From Candidatus Epulonipiscium sp. (lineage in GTDB: Bacteria > Bacillota_A > Clostridia > Lachnospirales > Cellulosilyticaceae), in NCBI GenBank assembly GCA_012841565.1, contig DUUM01000112.1, positions 1-47,707 on the forward strand: DNA of 47,707 nt, in the 5' to 3' direction. The notes beneath the pieces are model-generated. The model was not told the origin of the DNA. It saw only the letters and a program-made list of their open reading frames with translations, and made no database searches. The position numbers were made by a program, and so were the translations under genes. Positions 42,368 to 47,707 of the stretch are shown piece after piece (the first letter of the stretch is position 1; each line of letters starts with the position of its first letter).

Positions 42368-42379
42368 CTTTTTAGTTTG
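42331..42379. terminator. 22-bp terminator containing the patatin gene stop codon
   Basis: Perfect 22-bp arms at 42331-42352 and 42358-42379 with a five-base loop. It serves convergent genes. The 5' arm encodes the last residues of the patatin protein and the TAG (42365-42367) lies in the 3' arm. Confidence 0.9.
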
Positions 42380-42385
42380 TTCATT

Positions 42386-42799
42386 TTAAAGTGATTGATT
42401 TTTAAGTAAATCTCTTATTTCAATCAGTAATAATTCTTCATTTGTTGGTGTTGCTTCTTCTTCGACAATAATTTCTTCTTCAACCTTTTTAGCTTTTTGC
42501 AATTTAGTAATGAGTCTTATAAAGATGAAGATAGAAAAGGCAATGATTACGAAATCTACAATAGATTGCATAAAGGCCCCGTACTGTAGAATGAGATCAG
42601 TTCCCTCCTCTACTCCTTGGCGAAGTAAAAGTTGACGTGCCTCAAAGCTACGGCCACCTAGAATTAAGCCAATAAGAGGCATGATGATATCATTTACTAA
42701 AGATGTAACGATTTTTCCAAAAGCACCACCAATGATAACACCAGTTGCTAAGTCCAAAACATTACCTTTCATTGCAAATTCTTTAAAATCTTTAAGCAT
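42386..42799 (-). CDS. mscL: Large-conductance mechanosensitive channel MscL
   Basis: The 137-residue channel opens under membrane tension to release solutes on hypo-osmotic shock. '[37 protein letters not shown]' is the conserved N-terminal helix and pore-forming TM1, read here by its key residues F-K-E-F, N-V-x-D-L-A and G-x-A-F-G. TM2 is '[22 protein letters not shown]' and the acidic/basic C-terminal bundle follows. It is monocistronic, facing the patatin gene. The start has AAAGGGGGG upstream on the minus strand. It is a natural counterpart to the betaine importer 1 kb away. Confidence 0.97.
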   Translation of the reverse strand: MLKDFKEFAMKGNVLDLATGVIIGGAFGKIVTSLVNDIIMPLIGLILGGRSFEARQLLLRQGVEEGTDLILQYGAFMQSIVDFVIIAFSIFIFIRLITKLQKAKKVEEEIIVEEEATPTNEELLLIEIRDLLKNQSL

Positions 42800-42978
42800 A
42801 AAAAACCCCCCTTTGTATAATAAGATTATAATACTGTAATTATAAAAAATTGTAAAGTAATAAAACAGAGAAAGATTTTAATAACCCCCTAGATGTAATA
42901 TAATGATTATATTGTAAATAATTACCATAAATGCTATAATGAATTTACAGATATAATCTAATGATGCGGGGGGATATA

Positions 42979-45756
42979 ATGAAGTTTTTTGCAGAAGAAG
43001 CAAACAATGTCTTAGGGGCACTTGATGTAGAGATAGATAAGGGACTGACAGATGAGCAGGTTAGTGCGAGGATTGAAGAGTATGGTGAAAATGAATTTTC
43101 AAAACACATAGGGACCTCACTTTGGGACGAGCTAAGAGAGGCTGTTAGTGAGCAAATGATGGTCATTCTTTTAATAGCATCAGGAATTAGTTTAGTCGTC
43201 GGGGAATATCAAGATGGCCTTGGTATCTTAATAGCAGTCAGTATAGGGATTATCATTGGTCTTGTGACGGAGGGAAGGTCTAAAAAGGCTGCAGAGGCCT
43301 TAGCTAAAATGACAGAGGATATAGAGACAAAAGCAATCCGAAATGGGCAAGTCATTGAAATTCATAAAAGCAAACTAGTCCCTGGAGATATTATAATGCT
43401 AGAGATGGGGGATATGGTCCCAGCAGACGGTCGGCTCATAGAAAGTTATGACTTAAAAGTGAGAGAGGACATGCTAACAGGAGAGGCGGACGAGGCCAAG
43501 AAGCAAGATGTCATTGTGGGCATGGAGATTATTCAGTCTGATAAAGGAGAAATCGTGCAAGATCCAATCCCAGCAAAACAAACTAATATGCTCTTTGCCG
43601 GAACCCTGATATCCTATGGAAGAGGAAAAATTGTTGTAACGGCAACTGGGGATCATACGGAGATGGGACGTATTGCAAAGAGCCTAACACAAAAAAGTGT
43701 TGACACACCTCTTCAGATTAAACTAGGAAAGCTAGGAGCAGGCATATCAAAGATATCTACCTTTATAGCAGCTTTATTATTTGTATATATGACAGGAAAT
43801 ATGATAGCAGATCGTACGTTAAGGATCAGTTTTACGGGGTTTAGGAATTTTCTACTATCTATTCAGCCACTAAATAATGTATTTATTGTATGTGTAGCCC
43901 TCATTGTAGCAGCTGTGCCAGAAGGATTACCTACCATGGTTAATATGACCCTTGCTATAACCATGCAAAAAATGGCAAAGATTAATGCCTTAGTTACCAA
44001 AAAAGAAGCTTGTGAAACAATAGGTTCTATAAGTGTTATTTGTTCAGATAAGACAGGTACATTAACACAAAATAAGATGAAAGTTGAAAAAGTATATATG
44101 GGGGGGAAATTCATAGAAGATGAAAGGTTACAAGAAGGCAAGCTAGATAATGGTGGGTATTTCATAGATAATTGTATTATAAACGCCACAGCAGATATCC
44201 AAAAAGAAAATGGTAACTATCATTATTTAGGAAGTGCAACAGAATGCGCTCTTTTATTATTACATGAAAAAGTTAATTATAGGGCAAGGCGCCAACAAAA
44301 TAAAATCGTGACCCAAACGCCATTTACATCAGATCGTAAGCGTATGAGCACTATCATTGAAGCAGAAAAAGATTATGTCTTACTCATTAAGGGGGCCCCA
44401 GAGATTATACTTGATATGTGTGGCTATGAATATTTAAATGGCATTGTTATGAGATGTTCTAAAAGACGGAAACAAAGCATTTTTACCAAAATAAAGGGCT
44501 TACAAGAACAAGCCATGAGAACAATGGCATTTGCATATAGAGTTTTACCAAAAACAGTAGACATACATAGGGATACAAGACTAGAAGAAGATTTAGTTTT
44601 TGCTGGATTTGTTGGGATACAAGATCCATTGCGCCCAGGCGTTAAGGAAGCTATTCAAACGGCTAAGGGGGCTGGCATTGTAACAAAAATATTAACGGGA
44701 GATAATATTTATACGGCCATAGCAATAGGCCAGCAGCTAGGAATCGTAAATGAGAGGGAAAGGGCAGTTGAAGCAAGTTACATCGATCAGCTCTCAGATT
44801 ATGAGCTTGAAAAGGAAATAAACTATATTAGTATTGTAGCTAGATCTAAGCCAGAAACTAAAATGCGTATTGTACAAGCTCTTCAAAGAGGAGGAGAGGT
44901 GGTAGCTGTAACAGGGGATGGCATTAATGATGCTCCGGCCCTTACAATGGCTGATGTGGGTATTGCTATGGGAATAGCGGGAACAGAAGTAAGCAAGAGT
45001 GCTGCTGATATTATTTTAGTAGATGATAGCTTTGGAACGATTATCCAATCTGTAAAATGGGGAAGGGGTATTTACCGCAATTTTCAAAGATTTATACAGT
45101 TTCAAATAACCGTTAATATTATAGCGTTTTTAATTGCTATTATTTCTCAAATAGGAGATTATCAAATGCCATTTACAACCATTCAGTTGCTTTGGGTTAA
45201 CATTATTATGGATGGCCCTCCGGCATTGGCATTAGGTCTAGAGCCTGTCAGATCATCAGTTTTAAGAAAAAAACCAATTAGCAAAACGGCTAGCATTATT
45301 ACCAGGTCCATGCTTTTCAACATGTTATCCAACGCTTTATACATTACAACTTTAATATATTTGCAAATGCGGTTTAATATATTAGGAGCCCGCGTGGATA
45401 ATAATGAAATGCAAACAGTATTATTTAGTATATTTGCTATGTGTGCATTAATGAATGCATTTAATTGCAGAGAATTTGGCACTAAGAGTATCTTTCCTAA
45501 TTTTAAAAACAATAAAATAGCCATTCAAGTCATTTTAGGAACAATGATTTTACAAGTTATACTGACGGAAACCTGTAAAGGATTTTTCAATGCGGTATCA
45601 CTATCTACATTCATGTGGGTAAAAATCATTCTTTTATCAACCAGTGTTATTGCAGTTAGTGAGTTAGTGAAGTTAGTTAAATATCTTAATAAGAATAAAA
45701 ACTGGAGAGATCTAATGAAATTTACCAGTAAAATAAGAATAAAAAACACCTTTTAG
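42979..45756 (+). CDS. Calcium-type P-type ATPase (P2A/P2B)
   Basis: The 925-residue pump has the full P-type order: an N-terminal cation-ATPase domain, an actuator with TGE at 167-169, M4 'VAAVPEGLPTMVN', phosphorylation site Asp357 in DKTGTLTQ, 'KGAPE' in the nucleotide domain, 'DPLRPGVKEAI', 'TGDGINDAPAL', and M6 'LWVNIIMDGPPALALGLEP'. The Glu in M4 and Asn/Asp in M6 are Ca2+ ligands in SERCA/LMCA1-type pumps, so calcium efflux is likely. Unusually the actuator motif reads TGEA followed by DEAKK, not TGES-x-P-V-x-K. I start at ATG 42979, seven bases after GGGGGG. The stop codon lies in a terminator loop. Confidence 0.93.
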   Translation: MKFFAEEANNVLGALDVEIDKGLTDEQVSARIEEYGENEFSKHIGTSLWDELREAVSEQMMVILLIASGISLVVGEYQDGLGILIAVSIGIIIGLVTEGRSKKAAEALAKMTEDIETKAIRNGQVIEIHKSKLVPGDIIMLEMGDMVPADGRLIESYDLKVREDMLTGEADEAKKQDVIVGMEIIQSDKGEIVQDPIPAKQTNMLFAGTLISYGRGKIVVTATGDHTEMGRIAKSLTQKSVDTPLQIKLGKLGAGISKISTFIAALLFVYMTGNMIADRTLRISFTGFRNFLLSIQPLNNVFIVCVALIVAAVPEGLPTMVNMTLAITMQKMAKINALVTKKEACETIGSISVICSDKTGTLTQNKMKVEKVYMGGKFIEDERLQEGKLDNGGYFIDNCIINATADIQKENGNYHYLGSATECALLLLHEKVNYRARRQQNKIVTQTPFTSDRKRMSTIIEAEKDYVLLIKGAPEIILDMCGYEYLNGIVMRCSKRRKQSIFTKIKGLQEQAMRTMAFAYRVLPKTVDIHRDTRLEEDLVFAGFVGIQDPLRPGVKEAIQTAKGAGIVTKILTGDNIYTAIAIGQQLGIVNERERAVEASYIDQLSDYELEKEINYISIVARSKPETKMRIVQALQRGGEVVAVTGDGINDAPALTMADVGIAMGIAGTEVSKSAADIILVDDSFGTIIQSVKWGRGIYRNFQRFIQFQITVNIIAFLIAIISQIGDYQMPFTTIQLLWVNIIMDGPPALALGLEPVRSSVLRKKPISKTASIITRSMLFNMLSNALYITTLIYLQMRFNILGARVDNNEMQTVLFSIFAMCALMNAFNCREFGTKSIFPNFKNNKIAIQVILGTMILQVILTETCKGFFNAVSLSTFMWVKIILLSTSVIAVSELVKLVKYLNKNKNWRDLMKFTSKIRIKNTF

Positions 45757-45770
45757 CAAAGGTGTTTTTT
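45741..45770 (+). terminator. Terminator with the P-type ATPase stop codon in its loop
   Basis: AAAAAACACCTTT (45741-45753), loop TAGC, AAAGGTGTTTTTT (45758-45770). The TAG at 45754-45756 is in the four-base loop. Confidence 0.93.
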
Positions 45771-45834
45771 ATTTGCTGTTAAGTGTGCTATAATACCTTA
45801 AGATATTATAATTAGAGAAAAAGGATGATTACAA

Positions 45835-47430
45835 ATGATTTCAACAAGTGGTATTAGCCTCCAATATGGAGCAAGTAAATTGTTCGACAATGTAAATATT
45901 AAATTTAATGCAGGAAATTGCTATGGACTTATAGGTGCAAATGGCGCAGGTAAATCTACGTTTCTTAAAATCTTATCTAAGGAAATTGACCCAAGCTCAG
46001 GCGAAATACACATTGCCCAAAGGGCTAGAATGTCTGTGCTTAAGCAAGATCACTATGCTTATGATGACTATACAGTTATAGATACTGTAACAATGGGAAA
46101 TCCAAGACTTTATGAGATTTCAAATGAAAAAGATGAGCTTTATGCAAAAGAGGACTTTAATGACGAAGATGGCGTTAGAGCAGCAGAACTTGAGGCGGAA
46201 TTTGCAGAAATGGGCGGCTGGGAAGCTGAATCAGAAGCAGCCCAAATGCTACAAGGACTAGGATTACCAGTAGATACACATAATAAAAAAGTAAGTGAAT
46301 TAAACGGTGGCGACAAGGTAAAGGTTCTTTTAGCACAAGCTTTGTTTGGTAAACCTGAAATACTTCTTTTAGATGAGCCTACGAACGATTTAGATTTGAA
46401 ATCCGTTAAGTGGTTAGAGAACTTTTTATTCAATTTTGAAGGAACAGTAATAGTTGTATCTCATGATCGTCACTTTTTAAATACAGTTTGTACTCATATA
46501 GCAGATATTGATTATGGAAAAATCAAACTATATGTTGGGAATTATGATTTTTGGTATGAATCGAGTGAATTAATTCAGAGGATGCTTAAGGATCAAAACA
46601 AAAAAAGTGAAGATAAAATTAAAGAACTGCAAAGCTTTATTCAAAGATTTAGTGCCAATGCGTCTAAATCTTCCCAAGCAACTTCACGTAAAAAATTACT
46701 TGACAAGATTACTATAGAAGAAATGCCAGCATCTTCAAGAAGATACCCTTTTGTAGGCTTTAAACCAGAACGTGAAGTGGGTAATGAAATATTATATGTA
46801 GAAGGTCTTTCAAAAACAATAGATGGTGTTAAAATTTTAGATAACATTACATTTAGAGTAAACAAAGATGATAAAATTGCTATTATAGGGCAAAATGAAA
46901 ATGCAGTAACAGCACTTTTTCAAATTCTTGCAGAGGAAATGGAACCTGACGCTGGAACTGTTAAATGGGGTGTTACCACATCACAATCTTATTTTCCAAA
47001 AGATAATAGTGCGTTTTTTGATGACTGCGACTTAACACTTGTGGACTGGATGCGACAATACTCAGAAGAAAAAGCGGAAAGTTATGTACGTGGATTTTTA
47101 GGACGTATGTTGTTTGCAGGAGAAGATGCGCTTAAAGCTGCGAAAGTATTATCAGGAGGAGAAAAAGTGCGTTGTATGCTATCTCGTATGATGCTATCAA
47201 ACGCTAACGTGCTACTACTTGATCAACCAACCAACCACCTTGACCTGGAATCTATTACAGCGGTCAATAATGGACTGATAGATTTTACGGGAAATGTGAT
47301 TTTTACGTCTCATGACCATCAATTAATTCAAACCATATCCAATCGTATTATTGAGATTTTACCAGAAGGAATAATTGACAAATCACTTCCGTATGATGAA
47401 TATTTAGAAGCACAAGCGAAAATTAGCTAA
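45835..47430 (+). CDS. ABC-F family ATPase (YbiT/YkpA-like)
   Basis: The 531-residue protein has two ABC cassettes and no membrane helices. NBD1: Walker A GANGAGKST (34-42), signature LNGGDK, Walker B LLLDEPTNDLD. A charged linker of about 80 residues follows (about 240-320, KSEDKIKELQSFIQRF). NBD2: signature LSGGEK and Walker B LLLDQPTNHLD. ABC-F proteins act on ribosomes and affect translation or give antibiotic target protection. The NBD2 Walker A is degenerate (GQNENAVTA, 352-360) with Val358 where Lys belongs, and NBD2 has DQ where NBD1 has DE. The linker suggests a housekeeping YbiT/YkpA type rather than a resistance factor. The start follows AAAAAGGATG. Confidence 0.93.
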   Translation: MISTSGISLQYGASKLFDNVNIKFNAGNCYGLIGANGAGKSTFLKILSKEIDPSSGEIHIAQRARMSVLKQDHYAYDDYTVIDTVTMGNPRLYEISNEKDELYAKEDFNDEDGVRAAELEAEFAEMGGWEAESEAAQMLQGLGLPVDTHNKKVSELNGGDKVKVLLAQALFGKPEILLLDEPTNDLDLKSVKWLENFLFNFEGTVIVVSHDRHFLNTVCTHIADIDYGKIKLYVGNYDFWYESSELIQRMLKDQNKKSEDKIKELQSFIQRFSANASKSSQATSRKKLLDKITIEEMPASSRRYPFVGFKPEREVGNEILYVEGLSKTIDGVKILDNITFRVNKDDKIAIIGQNENAVTALFQILAEEMEPDAGTVKWGVTTSQSYFPKDNSAFFDDCDLTLVDWMRQYSEEKAESYVRGFLGRMLFAGEDALKAAKVLSGGEKVRCMLSRMMLSNANVLLLDQPTNHLDLESITAVNNGLIDFTGNVIFTSHDHQLIQTISNRIIEILPEGIIDKSLPYDEYLEAQAKIS

Positions 47431-47491
47431 AAATACAATATTGTAGTATTATGGTATATAAGAATGGTAATGTGTAAAGGAGAGTGTTTGA

Positions 47492-47707
47492 ATGCGAATC
47501 GTTATTGTAGGTGGAATAGCTGCTGGAATGAGCGCTGCAGCAAAAGCTGTTAGAACAAATACAGAAGCAGAAGTTGTTTTATACGAGAAAACAGACATTA
47601 TATCTTTAGGAACATGTGGAATGCCATATTATATAGGAGGATTTTTTTCTGATCCCAACAATATGATTGCAAGAACAGTAGAACAGGCAACAGAGGCGGG
47701 TATCCAA
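47492..47707 (+). CDS. CoA-disulfide reductase/NADH oxidase-type flavoprotein (cut by window edge)
   Basis: The first 72 codons of a pyridine nucleotide-disulfide oxidoreductase run to the window edge. MRIVIVGGIAAGMSAAAKA is the FAD-binding GGxxAG site. The region 'GTCGMPYYIGGFF' carries the single redox-active Cys typical of CoA-disulfide reductase, NADH oxidase and NADH peroxidase, where it forms a CoA mixed disulfide or sulfenic acid. It probably reduces CoA disulfides, persulfides or oxygen species. The start ATG has AAAGGAGAG upstream. Which subfamily it belongs to depends on the missing remainder. Confidence 0.9.
   Translation, partial: MRIVIVGGIAAGMSAAAKAVRTNTEAEVVLYEKTDIISLGTCGMPYYIGGFFSDPNNMIARTVEQATEAGIQ

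Noticed and set aside
45835..47430. ABC-F protein as an antibiotic-resistance factor
   Set aside because: The linker and cassette features fit housekeeping YbiT/YkpA-like members; nothing in the context suggests a resistance locus.

Overview
The window is AT-rich and gene-dense, with strong GGAGG-type ribosome sites and hairpin-plus-T-tract terminators. Its gene content suggests an anaerobic, motile member of the Bacillota, most likely class Clostridia: a class I hybrid cluster protein, AhpC with a permuted AhpF homologue, carbamate kinase, a BusR/OpuA osmolyte system, LytSR with CstA, and several chemotaxis receptors. This placement is an inference; there is no rRNA or other marker gene, and I saw no tRNA, rRNA or CRISPR array.

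Layout. 1-1000 is a decayed flank: the first 41 codons of a tyrosine recombinase running off the left edge, a small VOC-family protein, and a K+ channel pseudogene that has lost its selectivity filter. 1170-5681 holds an old-yellow-enzyme/FAD reductase and a short-chain dehydrogenase in one operon, divergent from a PucR-type regulator. 5786-11851 carries membrane and envelope genes (signal peptidase, CPBP protease, GNAT, MFS, LD-carboxypeptidase, VanZ-like, DUF1622) mixed with two broken genes (a PlsC acyltransferase and an alpha/beta hydrolase). 11977-17042 looks like a pyruvate/lactate module: a LytS-type sensor kinase, a LytTR regulator, a CstA-type transporter and an FMN hydroxyacid dehydrogenase.

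17128-26258 contains a two-gene XRE/membrane-protein cassette with paired operators, a Cache chemoreceptor, a PgeF-type protein, an esterase, a DEAD-box helicase, an unrecognised exported protein built from a tandem duplication, and a YtrA-type GntR/DUF1648 pair. 26512-31326 is a nitrosative/oxidative stress region: a 50-residue membrane peptide, hcp, and the ahpC/AhpF-like operon behind a promoter that overlaps a PerR-like box. 31667-36286 is a signalling block: a four-PAS GGDEF protein broken by one base in a T tract, a chemoreceptor remnant, and an intact chemoreceptor with a six-helix membrane sensor.

36477-41379 links carbamate kinase, a GntR-RCK_C (BusR-like) regulator and a complete betaine-type ABC importer, so compatible-solute uptake is probably under c-di-AMP control. 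The right end has a patatin-like lipase, MscL (the osmotic release valve), a Ca2+-type P-ATPase, an ABC-F protein and the start of a CoA-disulfide-reductase-type flavoprotein. BusR, OpuA and MscL together suggest osmotic homeostasis as the theme of the right third. No single large novel system is obvious. The most distinctive items are the duplicated exported protein, the looped-out ribosome-binding site before the betaine permease, the paired operators of the XRE cassette, the FMN enzyme with an N-terminal cysteine cluster, and three stop codons buried in terminator hairpins.
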